Part shown: positions 29,697 to 36,583 of the stretch, in pieces
Layout: every line of letters starts with the position of its first letter
Position numbering within the stretch: the stretch's first letter is position 1
From: JBOGXF01 sp050694275
GTDB lineage: Bacteria > Actinomycetota > CADDZG01 > WHSQ01
Direction: 5' to 3'
Assembly: GCA_050694275.1 (NCBI GenBank)
Contig: JBOGXF010000153.1
Span: 1 to 36,583 of the forward strand
Length of the DNA: 36,583 nucleotides
The notes under the pieces: model-generated
What the model was told of the DNA's origin: nothing
The model's input: the letters and a program-made list of their open reading frames with translations, nothing else
Databases searched by the model: none
Position numbers and translations under genes: made by a program

Positions 29697-31130
29697 TCAG
29701 GCCTCGCATCCTCGCACGCGGTCCCGGCCCGGCCCGCCGCGGCACGTGTCGGTCCCGCCGCCGCCCCGGAGGTTGTCGCGACCCCGCCCTCCCCTCAAGG
29801 TGTCGTGGCCGCGATTGCCTTGCAAGACGTCGGGACCCCGTCCGCCCCTGATCTCATCGCGCCCCCCGCCGCCCGAGACGACGTCGCCGCCCGCCCCGGC
29901 CACGACGAGGTCGGCCCCGGGCCCGGCGAAGATCGTGTCGTCGCCCCCGAACGCCCGGATCGTGTCGTCCCCCCCGTAGGCGTGGATGACGTCGTCGCCG
30001 GGCGTCCCGAGGAGCTCGTCGTCGCCCTCGGTCCCGCAGATCGCGCCCTCGGGGCAGAGCGGGCCGTCCCCGACCCGATCGCCCGTGTCCTCGCGGATCT
30101 GCGGAAGGCGCCCGTACAGAAAGGTCCCGGGGCACTCGGTCGGCCCCCAGTCGAGATGGCCCGAGATGTTGGGGTTCTTCTTCGTCTCACCGTTCACGGG
30201 GTTGACGTAGCTCGACGAACCGCGCGGATCGATCCCGTGGCGCTCGGCCTCCCACGCGAGGTGCTCGACGAGCGCGTCGTGGGTCGCGTCGGTGATGTCG
30301 ACCGTGCGGTAGTCGCCGAGCACCGCGATCCCCATCGTCCCGGAGTTGAACCCGCCGACGTGCGCGCCGGTGACCCCTTCGCCCGTCGCGTTCTCGCCGG
30401 TCGGGGTGTCCTGGTGCTTCGTGCCGTGGGGGCCGGAGTAGCGGCCCTTGTAGATGCGGCCCTCAGCATCGACGAGGAAGTTGTAGCCGATGTCGCACCA
30501 TCCCCGATCGATCGTATGGAAGCGATAGATGGCGCGTACGGTCGCGGCCGGATCGGGGTCGTCGTTGGCGGTCACGGTGTGATGGACGATGAGCTTCTGG
30601 GTCGGGTGGAACGTGCGCCTGCACTTCTCCTTGCCGTCCTTGTCGAAGCGAAGAGACTCGTTTGCGCCCCACTCGGCGCGGCTGACGATCGGCGGCTGCA
30701 GGATGTGCGACGCGCCGGCCTCGGGCGTCTCCCACACGAACGGGCGTGGGCCGTCGGTGGTGTTGATCGCTGTCACCCGCACGTCGACGTTTCGACCGCG
30801 CACCTGGAACGCGTCGGCGTCGGCGCCGTAGACGAGCCGCGAGAAGGTTCGCCCCGCGGTCCTCGGGATGTCGTCGACGTGCGCGTGGTCCCACGGCCCC
30901 CACCGCTCGCCGTGCCGGAAGCGAATCGACGGCTCGCCCCCCGAGACCCACGAGAGCCCGACGTAGTCGATGGGGAAGTCCGGGTCGACCGGCGCGGCCC
31001 CGCCGCCCAACATTCCGAGGCGTGAGACGTCGGCAAGGGTCTTCGGCGCACCACGTCCGAGCGCGGGCAGGGGCAGCAGCGCGATGAGAAAACCGACCGC
31101 GAGCGCGACCGAACCGATCCGCCTGACCAA
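29697..31130 (-). CDS. Secreted N-acetylmuramoyl-L-alanine amidase (PGRP/Amidase_2) with RTX tail
   Basis: A 477-residue exported enzyme that should cut the bond between muramic acid and the stem peptide. The signal peptide is about residues 1-25 (RRIGSVALAVGFLIALLPLP). The amidase domain covers about residues 145-345: VSRAEWGANESLR, LIVHHTVTAND with a zinc His, WCDIGYNFLVDAEGRIYKGR, GAHVGGFNSGTMGIAVLGDY, and SGHLDWGPTECPGTFLY with the second His and the Cys ligand. Residues about 358-477 are RTX repeats (TPGDDVIHAYGGDDTIRAFG and on) ending TDTCRGGPGRDRVRGCEA. The tail is shared with the flanking genes but the N-terminal part is not. The TTG start has AGGGG five bases upstream. Confidence 0.88.
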   Translation of the reverse strand: MVRRIGSVALAVGFLIALLPLPALGRGAPKTLADVSRLGMLGGGAAPVDPDFPIDYVGLSWVSGGEPSIRFRHGERWGPWDHAHVDDIPRTAGRTFSRLVYGADADAFQVRGRNVDVRVTAINTTDGPRPFVWETPEAGASHILQPPIVSRAEWGANESLRFDKDGKEKCRRTFHPTQKLIVHHTVTANDDPDPAATVRAIYRFHTIDRGWCDIGYNFLVDAEGRIYKGRYSGPHGTKHQDTPTGENATGEGVTGAHVGGFNSGTMGIAVLGDYRTVDITDATHDALVEHLAWEAERHGIDPRGSSSYVNPVNGETKKNPNISGHLDWGPTECPGTFLYGRLPQIREDTGDRVGDGPLCPEGAICGTEGDDELLGTPGDDVIHAYGGDDTIRAFGGDDTIFAGPGADLVVAGAGGDVVSGGGGRDEIRGGRGPDVLQGNRGHDTLRGGRGRDNLRGGGGTDTCRGGPGRDRVRGCEA

Positions 31131-31153
31131 CCTTCCCCCTCTCTTCGCGGGAG

Positions 31154-31180
31154 GGGGCCGGCCCTCACCGGACCGGCCCC
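31154..31180 (-). terminator. GC-rich hairpin between RTX paralog C and the amidase
   Basis: GGGGCCGG (31154-31161) pairs with CCGGCCCC (31173-31180) over an 11-base loop in the 72-base gap after the RTX paralog C stop. No U-tract follows on the minus strand, so it may be an attenuator or mRNA stabiliser rather than a full terminator. Confidence 0.4.
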
Positions 31181-31202
31181 GGACTCTCCTACAGGTTAGC
31201 GA

Positions 31203-33320
31203 CTATCCCTCGCATTTGCGGATGCGGTCGCCTCCCGGGCCGCCGCGGCACGAGTCCGTGCCCGGTCCGCCGTTCAGGGTGTCGTTGCCGCGCCCACCCC
31301 GGAGCGAATCCGAGCCCTTGTTGCCGCGCAGGTCGTCGTTGCCGGGCCCGCCGGCGAGGATGTCGTTGCCGCCGCCCCCGACGAGGATGTCGCCACGACT
31401 GCCGCCCTGGAGCGTGTCGTTGTCGCCGCCGCCTCGAAGGGTGTCGCTCCCCTTGTTGCCCTTGAGGGTGTCGCGTCCGCCGGCTCCACTGAGGGTGTCG
31501 TTTCCACCTCCGCCGCTCAGCGTGTCGGCACCGGGACCGCCGCGCCCGTTGTCCCTGCCTCGGCCCCCCCGGATCGTGTCGTCGCCGGCCCCGCCGCGCA
31601 GGTCGTCGCTGCCGGATCCACCGATGAGGATGTCGTTGCCGCCCTCGCCGAAGATGATGTCGTTGCCGCCCCTGCCGTTGATGGTGTCATCGCCGCCGCG
31701 CCCGAATATGACGTCGTCGCCCGGGGTCCCCTCAATGGTGTTGTCCCCGTCATCGCCGCAGATGGCGCCTGGGGGGCACTCCTCCCCGCCGTCGGTCGGC
31801 GACGGGCTCGGAGATCCGGTCGGTGACGGACTCCCGGTCTGGGTCGGGGTCGGGCTTGGTGATCCCGTCGGGGTCGGCGATGGCGTCGGCGACGCCGCGA
31901 TGCAATCGTCGCGTGGGTGCTCGGTCGGCGTGCCGGGGGCCTGATCCCATCCGATCGTCGTGGTCGCCGCAGGGTCGCCCTGGCAGAACAGGTCGTTGTC
32001 GTCGCGGTCGGCCCACGCGGTGATCTGGGTCACGCCCTGCTCGTCGTTGAAGAGGACGAACTGGAACTGTCCGTTCTCGTCGGTGCGGGGGTTGGCGCCG
32101 GTGTGGATCGACTCGATGTGGCGTGTGTCGGCGGCGGGGAAATTGGGGTGGTTGCCCTGGGATCCACCCGGCTCGCCCTCGGGCGGTTCGGCGTCGGTCT
32201 CGTCGCACACGCGCGCGTCTTGCGCCTGATGCTCGCCCTGATCGGGCGGCTGGTTGGGGTCGGTCTCGCCGCTCGTGTCGAAGCGTACCCCCTGGCGCCC
32301 GAGCTGCTCGAGCGGCCCGGTGGCATGGACGTCGACGTTGGCGCGAAAGATGACGCGGTCGTTCTGGTCGGTCACGGTGGCGGTGACCGGTCCGCTGCAT
32401 TGCCCCGCGATCACCTGCTGCTGGCCGCCGGTGATCTGTACTCCGCTCGGGACCTGATCGTACGGCTCGACCACGTGGGCGTCGCCGGACTCGGAGTTCC
32501 ATGTGCGCAAGTCCTCTTCCGGAGGACACCCGACGATGGGTTCCTGCTGGCACACCTGGGCGACCGCGGCGGCCCCCGTAACGTTGGCGGAGGAGTCGCC
32601 CTCGGCGAGGTCACAGGCGACGCGGGTCGTGCCCGTCCCGGCCGCCCCCTCGCCGGCGGTAGCCACGTCCTCCATGCCGCACAACGTCCATTCGGGCTTG
32701 CTGCCCACCGCGGAGGTCGTGTAGAAGACCTCCACTCTTTCGGTGCCGGAGTTGAACGTGACGTCGACTACCCCGCTCGACGTGGTTGCACCGGGAGGCC
32801 TGAAAAGGCCCCATCCTTGACCGTTCAGCGGATTGTCGATCCGCACCCCGGACACGGCGCGTTCGATGGTGATGTCGCGCATGTCCTCGGTGACGAACGT
32901 GGTGCCGCTGAACAGCCGAGCCCGCAGGGTGTAGTCGCCGTCGGCGACCGTGTTGGGGATCTGCCAGAAGAACCCGAAGACGCCGTCCTGCGCGGTCGCG
33001 GTGCCGATCGTGGCGTCGTTGAGAATGAACTGCACGCTCGGGTTGCTCGGAGGGTTGGCGACCCACGCGTTGAGGTGGTAGCCGTGGCTTCCGAACTCCC
33101 GATCGGTCACGATCGCGACCTCGTTCCCGTCGTAGCCCGACGGGTTGACGAGCTGGATCGTGCTCGAAGGACTCTCCTGCGCGATCGCGGTGAGCGGGTT
33201 GAACGACCCGCCCGAGAACGCGATGAGCGTCGCCAGCAGCCCCACCAAAACCGCGAGTACGGCGCGCGCCAGCGCCCGTTGCCTGCCGAGATCCGAAGTC
33301 GTGCTCGTGCCGAAGCCCAA
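31203..33320 (-). CDS. Secreted protein with RTX-type Gly/Asp repeats, paralog C
   Basis: A 705-residue exported protein and the longest RTX protein here. The signal peptide is RAVLAVLVGLLATLIAFSGG. An Ig-like domain starts VNPSGYDGNEVAI and contains YHLNAWVANPPSN and YTLRARLFSG, as in paralog B. Then come RANVDVHATGPLEQLGRQGV, a Pro/Thr/Ser linker (SPTPSPTPTGSPSPTPTQTG), and about 190 residues of RTX repeats (GGDDTINGRGGNDIIFGEGG and on), ending TDSCRGGPGGDRIRKCEG. The linker may span the cell wall so that the calcium-binding roll is displayed outside. I chose the TTG at 33320, 8 bases after GGGAGG; the GTG at 33329 overlaps the Shine-Dalgarno. Confidence 0.85.
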   Translation of the reverse strand: MGFGTSTTSDLGRQRALARAVLAVLVGLLATLIAFSGGSFNPLTAIAQESPSSTIQLVNPSGYDGNEVAIVTDREFGSHGYHLNAWVANPPSNPSVQFILNDATIGTATAQDGVFGFFWQIPNTVADGDYTLRARLFSGTTFVTEDMRDITIERAVSGVRIDNPLNGQGWGLFRPPGATTSSGVVDVTFNSGTERVEVFYTTSAVGSKPEWTLCGMEDVATAGEGAAGTGTTRVACDLAEGDSSANVTGAAAVAQVCQQEPIVGCPPEEDLRTWNSESGDAHVVEPYDQVPSGVQITGGQQQVIAGQCSGPVTATVTDQNDRVIFRANVDVHATGPLEQLGRQGVRFDTSGETDPNQPPDQGEHQAQDARVCDETDAEPPEGEPGGSQGNHPNFPAADTRHIESIHTGANPRTDENGQFQFVLFNDEQGVTQITAWADRDDNDLFCQGDPAATTTIGWDQAPGTPTEHPRDDCIAASPTPSPTPTGSPSPTPTQTGSPSPTGSPSPSPTDGGEECPPGAICGDDGDNTIEGTPGDDVIFGRGGDDTINGRGGNDIIFGEGGNDILIGGSGSDDLRGGAGDDTIRGGRGRDNGRGGPGADTLSGGGGNDTLSGAGGRDTLKGNKGSDTLRGGGDNDTLQGGSRGDILVGGGGNDILAGGPGNDDLRGNKGSDSLRGGRGNDTLNGGPGTDSCRGGPGGDRIRKCEG

Positions 33321-33471
33321 GCCGGTCACCTCCCGAGTCCTGCGGCCGGTCCGGCGGATTTTCCGCCTCTACTGGGTTAAACGAGGAAAAACCCCCGCGA
33401 GTTGCCCCAATGGGCGCGACCGTACCCCTTGATCCCGAGTGGAAACAAATGACGGGTGAGGCTGCTCCGCC

Positions 33472-33750
33472 TTACGACGCGCGCCGGGCGCGGGCGCGCC
33501 GGCGCTTGAGCGAGGCTCGCTCCTTGTCGGTGAGCCCGCCCCAGATGCCGTACTTCTGATTCGTCTCGATGGCGAACTCGAGGCACGGCTCGCTCACGGG
33601 GCAGCGCTGGCACACGGCCTTGGCGCGCGCCTCTCGGGCCTGCTTCTCGAGCTCCGGCTCGCCCTGGTCGGGGCCGAAGAACAGCGTGTTGTCGTAGTCA
33701 CGGCACGCCGCTCGCTCTTGCCAGTTGAGTGATTCCTGAAGCTCTGCCAC
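33472..33750 (-). CDS. WhiB family iron-sulfur transcriptional regulator
   Basis: A 92-residue WhiB-like protein, a 4Fe-4S regulator found essentially only in actinobacteria and their phages. Four Cys are placed as expected: one in ERAACRD, then CQRCPVSEPC, giving C-X30-C-X2-C-X5-C. The G-(I/V)-W-G-G turn is present (YGIWGGLTDKERASL), followed by a basic DNA-binding tail (KRRRARARR). These proteins partner with the main sigma factor. The start is uncertain: GTG at 33750 gives MAELQESLNW, but GGGAGG lies 13 bases upstream, longer than usual. No other in-frame start is better placed. Confidence 0.92.
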   Translation of the reverse strand: MAELQESLNWQERAACRDYDNTLFFGPDQGEPELEKQAREARAKAVCQRCPVSEPCLEFAIETNQKYGIWGGLTDKERASLKRRRARARRAS

Positions 33751-34149
33751 GGCGGAGATGATTCCTCCCTGTCTTCGTGCGTTCGTGAAAGGGGGCCTCG
33801 ACCCCTCAGTCTTAGCCACTTCCTCATTGAGGTAAACGGCCGTCCGGGGGGCCCTATTCCTTCCGGGGAGAACGTTTGCAACGCGGGCCTTATGGAGATA
33901 ACGCCCGAGACCGACGAAAGGTTGCCTACGGCAGCCCGGATTCCTTACTACATATATCGGAGGAGCCGGGGGCTGGCAAGGGCGGAGACCGAGGCAACAG
34001 GGGGGCCCGGCTCCAGGAAATCGTGAATAAATCCGGGAAGAAAACGGGATGTGATGTCGTTTCTGATTGAGATCTAGTCCTCCCACCCCGCGCATGGAGG
34101 CCGGCCGCCCCCCCAAGGCCGGCCTTCTGCGTTCCCGGGATCGGAAGCA
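33751..34149. other. Long region upstream of whiB, no gene seen
   Basis: About 400 bases lie between whiB and the Uma2-family gene. I see no convincing gene. On the minus strand ATATATGTAG (about 33951-33960) could hold a whiB -10 box, which would give a leader of roughly 200 bases. A GC hairpin near the right end (34097-34126) belongs to the Uma2 gene. Confidence 0.45.
34097..34126. terminator. GC hairpin downstream of the Uma2 gene
   Basis: AGGCCGGC (34099-34106) pairs with GCCGGCCT (34117-34124) over a C-rich loop, about 25 bases past the Uma2 stop. There is no clear U-tract on either strand, so terminator function is tentative. Confidence 0.4.
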
Positions 34150-34701
34150 TCAGAGCAGGTCGTCGAGTGCCAGGCGGAAGCCGGGGAGCAACTCCGTAAC
34201 GAGCACATCCCCCCGCTCCAGTAACTCGGGGCGGCCGTATTGGTCGACTTGCAACCGGTAGATCTCGACCCGATCGGCATCGAGATCGACGTACCAGTAC
34301 TCGGGCACGCCAAAGCGCTCGTAGAGCTCGCGCTTGCGGACGATCTCGAGCCTGCGGGTCGAGGGAGACGACACCTCGACCACGATGTCGGGCGCGCCCC
34401 GGACGAACGGCGCTTCAATGCGCTCGAGGTGGTCGGCGGTGACGAACAAGACGTCGGGCTCGACGAAATTGGTCTCCGACAGAAAGACGCCGGTAGGTGC
34501 GGTGAACGCTTGGCCGCCATGCTCCCGTGCATAAAGGGTGAGCTCAACCAAGAGGTCCCCGACGACGCGCTGATGGCGGGTGGCCGGCGGGGGGCTCACG
34601 ATGAGCTCCCCGTCGATGAGCTCGCGTCGGACGTTGTCGACGTCGGGGAACATCTCGAGGAGATCCTCGTAGGTGAGTCCTCGCTGCGGCTCGACTGCCA
34701 T
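34150..34701 (-). CDS. Uma2 family (DUF820) restriction-endonuclease-fold protein
   Basis: A 183-residue Uma2/DUF820 protein. These have a PD-(D/E)xK nuclease fold, are very abundant in cyanobacteria and some actinobacteria, and have no settled role. Family marks are LTYEDLLEMFPDVDNVRREL with IDGELIVSPPPATRHQRVVG, then FLSETNFVEPDVLFVTADH (catalytic Asp), GAPDIVVEVSSPSTRRLEIV with the E-V-S-S-P and following Lys (RKRELYERFGV), and VPEYWYVDLDADRVEIYRL. The nuclease residues look intact. AGGAGGTG precedes the ATG by 5-6 bases. It stands alone, between whiB and the lipoprotein gene. Confidence 0.9.
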   Translation of the reverse strand: MAVEPQRGLTYEDLLEMFPDVDNVRRELIDGELIVSPPPATRHQRVVGDLLVELTLYAREHGGQAFTAPTGVFLSETNFVEPDVLFVTADHLERIEAPFVRGAPDIVVEVSSPSTRRLEIVRKRELYERFGVPEYWYVDLDADRVEIYRLQVDQYGRPELLERGDVLVTELLPGFRLALDDLL

Positions 34702-34806
34702 GCTTCACCTCCTGTAGGTGCCATGGGCCCACGCTAGCGAGGGCGTACGACACACTTTCCATAGTATTCGTCGCCTTTGAGCCGCGGGCGACTAGCATCG
34801 GCGCGG

Positions 34807-35811
34807 ATGCGCGTCTCTTTTGCTCTCGTCGCCGTTGTGATCGCGTCGGCCTGTGTCGCCGACGACCCGCGGCTCCCGGCCGGACGAGCGACACCAACCC
34901 CGGTGCCCCCGGCGGCCCCCGGCGGTCTCGTCTACGTCGAGCGGACCGTCCTCAAGCGCTACGACCCTCAGTCCGGCGAGAGCGAGCGCCTCGGCCGCCT
35001 CCCGAGCGCCGACGTCGCGGTGTCCCCCGACGGCGCCCGCTACGTCGTGGTCGAGGAGACGTCGCCTCAGGGACCCGGCCCGGAGGGCTTTCGCGATCCC
35101 GCTCTTCTCGTCGGCGAGCTCTCGGGCGAGGCGCCGCCCGCCCCGCTCGGCCCCGGCCGGGCCCCGCTGTGGTCCCCGGACGGGACGCTGGTCGCGGCGA
35201 TCGCTCCGGACGCCGCCGGCGCCGAGCGCGTGCTCGTTTATCGCCCGGGCGGCGCCGACGCGCCCGAGACGGTGCTCGCCGGCGATCTCTTCACCCTCAT
35301 CGGCTGGAGCGGGGACGCGATCATCGCGGCCTCGACGATGACCGGCAAGGTCTTCCGCGCCGCACCGGGGGCCGAGCCTGCGACGCTCGACGTCGCGCTC
35401 GTGAACCTATGGGGCGCGTCGCCGACCGGCGATGCGCTGCTCGTCGTCGCCGACGATCGGGCGTCGTTTCGGGGGCCGGACGGCGTGACCGACATCGCGC
35501 TCGAGCGGCCCGCGCTCGGCGACGGCGCGTTCTCGCCGGACGGAGCGCTGGTCGCAGCGGCCGTGGTCGAGCCGCAGGCGACCCGCCTGGTGATGATCGA
35601 GGTCGCCACCGGCGCGGTTACCGAGGTCCCCGAGAGCGACGGCACGCAGGGGCAGGTGGTGTGGGAGGCGGACGGGGACCGCTTCGCCTACGCCCGCACG
35701 GTGCCGGGCCGCGCGCAACGGCTCGAGGCGGTCGTGTGCACGACGGACCTGGCGTGCGAGCGGGCGTTCGAGTGGGCCGAGGGCGTGCAGCTCCTGAGCC
35801 TGTCGGAATGA
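34807..35811 (+). CDS. Probable lipoprotein with TolB/WD40-like beta-propeller
   Basis: A 334-residue protein. The N-terminus RVSFALVAVVIASAC followed by VADD is a lipoprotein signal with Cys at about residue 16, so the mature protein should be membrane-anchored on the outer face. After a Pro/Thr linker come repeats of propeller style, with VSPDGARYVVVEE, LWSPDGTLVAAIAPD, GDGAFSPDGALVAAAVVE and VVWEADGDRFAYART, the S-P-D-G turns typical of TolB/PD40 blades. No enzyme motif is seen. I chose the ATG at 34807 for the signal peptide. There is no Shine-Dalgarno, and TAGCAT eight bases upstream suggests a leaderless message. Confidence 0.8.
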   Translation: MRVSFALVAVVIASACVADDPRLPAGRATPTPVPPAAPGGLVYVERTVLKRYDPQSGESERLGRLPSADVAVSPDGARYVVVEETSPQGPGPEGFRDPALLVGELSGEAPPAPLGPGRAPLWSPDGTLVAAIAPDAAGAERVLVYRPGGADAPETVLAGDLFTLIGWSGDAIIAASTMTGKVFRAAPGAEPATLDVALVNLWGASPTGDALLVVADDRASFRGPDGVTDIALERPALGDGAFSPDGALVAAAVVEPQATRLVMIEVATGAVTEVPESDGTQGQVVWEADGDRFAYARTVPGRAQRLEAVVCTTDLACERAFEWAEGVQLLSLSE

Positions 35812-35841
35812 TCGCCGAAAGGATGAAAGAATTTTCGCGAC

Positions 35842-35857
35842 TGTGACGCGCGTCACA
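35842..35857. promoter_or_regulatory. Perfect CRP/FNR-family type palindrome
   Basis: TGTGACGCGCGTCACA is an exact TGTGA-N6-TCACA palindrome, extended by one pair on each side (35841-35858). It lies 30 bases after the lipoprotein stop and is not followed by a U-tract. It matches the consensus of CRP-type regulators. No gene start is near, so its target is unclear. Confidence 0.5.
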
Positions 35858-36038
35858 GCGCGCAGATCGGGCTTGCGTTCCGACCTGACTCAGATCGCCC
35901 TCGCGGTCGGCGCCCAGCGCCCTTCGGATCCCGAAGAGATAGAGCGTCGAGGCCCGGGGGATTCTTTTGGCCATTAACCACCTGTGGTGTGGTCTTTGGC
36001 AGAAAGAACGATCCGTATCGTTTCCTTCCCTATCAAAG

Positions 36039-36070
36039 AAGGGGCCGGCCCCCGAAAGGGCCGGCCCCTT
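36039..36070. terminator. Strong hairpin, probably a terminator for minus-strand transcripts
   Basis: AAGGGGCCGGCCC (36039-36051) pairs perfectly with GGGCCGGCCCCTT (36058-36070) over a CCGAAA loop. On the minus strand the stem is followed by CTTCTTTGAT, partly T-rich, so it could end transcripts that come from the gene at the right edge. Confidence 0.55.
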
Positions 36071-36119
36071 GTGCCTTCCTTTGCTCACCCCCTCGCGCGC
36101 GAGGGAGCAGGTCGGCTTC

Positions 36120-36212
36120 TTATCGCTCGCAGTTCACCAGAGTGTCGCTGCCCCTGCCGAAGACGACCCTGGATGTCACGCATCCGCGTCAGTCGCACAC
36201 CTCAATATCCTG
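36120..36212 (-). pseudogene. Remnant of an RTX-type C-terminal tail with an in-frame TGA
   Basis: On the minus strand the frame ending TAA at 36120 reads RGCVTSRVVFGRGSDTLVNC then Glu-Arg-stop. It resembles the ends of the RTX proteins in this window (GRDRQVNCE, GDDRVRRCE). Going upstream, an in-frame TGA interrupts it before MTQDIEVCD, and further upstream the frame stops looking like protein. I read it as a decayed RTX tail or a very small gene. Because the window also carries a selenocysteine tRNA, the TGA could in principle be recoded, but nothing else supports that. Confidence 0.35.
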
Positions 36213-36325
36213 CGTCATGTACCACCGAACTGGGCGGCGGCAGGGAAGGACTCGAAAGTGCATGCGCCGCCACGGCTCACCTAATAAACGCTCAGGAGCG
36301 ACGCTGAAGAGAGTTCTTCGTCCGA

Positions 36326-36583
36326 CTATTGTTGCTGGGAAGCCCTGGCGTCGTCATCGCCGGCGCAGCGCTCGAGGTCGAGTTCTTCTGCGAGGCGCTG
36401 AAAGCGCGGGAAGAGCTCACGCTCTCGTTCCGGGTTGTCGGTGATCTCCATAGCCGTCTCCAACATCTCGCGATAGGCGGCTCTCATGTCTTCGGGCGGC
36501 TCCAGCGCCTCCAGCCGTTCCAGTGAACGATTCCGGATCTCCTCTACCCGCCGCCTGTACTCATCGAGGGCCTCGTTGCCCTC
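36326..36583 (-). CDS. C-terminal part of an unknown helical protein, cut by the right edge
   Basis: On the minus strand an open frame enters from the right edge and runs 85 codons to a TAG at 36328-36326. It reads EGNEALDEYRRRVEEIRNRS, LERLEALEPPEDMRAAYREM, LETAMEITDNPERERELFPR, FQRLAEELDLERCAGDDDAR and ASQQQ. The regular helical heptads, the L-x-x-L-x-P-P-E turn and the single late Cys before a disordered tail are typical of small exported or lipoprotein-like actinobacterial proteins of unknown role. The start lies outside the window. The hairpin at 36039-36070 may be its terminator. Confidence 0.75.
   Translation of the reverse strand, partial: EGNEALDEYRRRVEEIRNRSLERLEALEPPEDMRAAYREMLETAMEITDNPERERELFPRFQRLAEELDLERCAGDDDARASQQQ

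Overview
The window is high-GC DNA from an actinobacterium, probably an uncultured and deep-branching one. The best lineage marker is a WhiB-type iron-sulfur regulator (33472-33750, minus). A PAC2-family protein, a Spo0H/SigH-type sigma factor, frequent GTG/TTG starts and ATGA stop/start overlaps agree with this. No ribosomal RNA, phage or integrase gene is visible, so class or genus cannot be assigned from the sequence.

Layout. 1-2100: three VOC/glyoxalase-fold genes. 2210-3658: a secreted BNR-repeat protein (minus). 4001-4674: a nucleotidyltransferase of the AbiEii kind with a small overlapping partner. 5046-6632 (minus): a DIP1984-family gene, a structured non-coding stretch with two terminator hairpins, a MazF/ribbon-helix-helix toxin-antitoxin pair and a selenocysteine tRNA. 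6903-8466: a SigH-like sigma factor and a PAC2 protein. 8471-10506 (minus): a phosphate uptake operon (DUF47, PiT permease, small unknown protein). 10535-11578 (minus): a secreted M28 peptidase, divergent from a run of four tandem secreted paralogs of unknown function and an LVIVD-repeat protein (11734-15912). 16167-16847: an HD-GYP protein whose upstream region shares sequence words with that of the sigH-like gene. 17020-17937: an AbiEi/DUF559 gene bracketed by two related hairpins. 18028-23662: a glycosyltransferase, a ribosome-hibernation-like protein with a TetR regulator, a polyprenyl synthetase with a YjbQ protein (minus), an ECF sigma factor with a membrane/acidic extension, and a MetF-like reductase. 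23784-25721: a large secreted LVIVD plus PA-domain protein. 25780-33320 (minus): four exported proteins ending in RTX-type Gly/Asp nonapeptide repeats, one of them a peptidoglycan amidase. The window closes with WhiB, an Uma2-family nuclease, a propeller lipoprotein, a CRP-like palindrome, a decayed RTX tail and a gene cut by the right edge.

How it fits together. Much of the window encodes exported proteins: two LVIVD propellers, one BNR propeller, a peptidase, four paralogs of one unknown family and four RTX-tailed proteins. This suggests a cell-surface or matrix programme that uses calcium-binding tails. Regulators lie between these blocks (SigH-like, HD-GYP, ECF sigma, TetR, WhiB). The observations most worth pursuing are the hairpin-bracketed AbiEi/DUF559 gene, the four-paralog secreted family with mosaic relationships, the RTX proteins with a shared C-X11-C-E end, the orphan selenocysteine tRNA, and the upstream sequence module shared by the sigma factor and HD-GYP genes.
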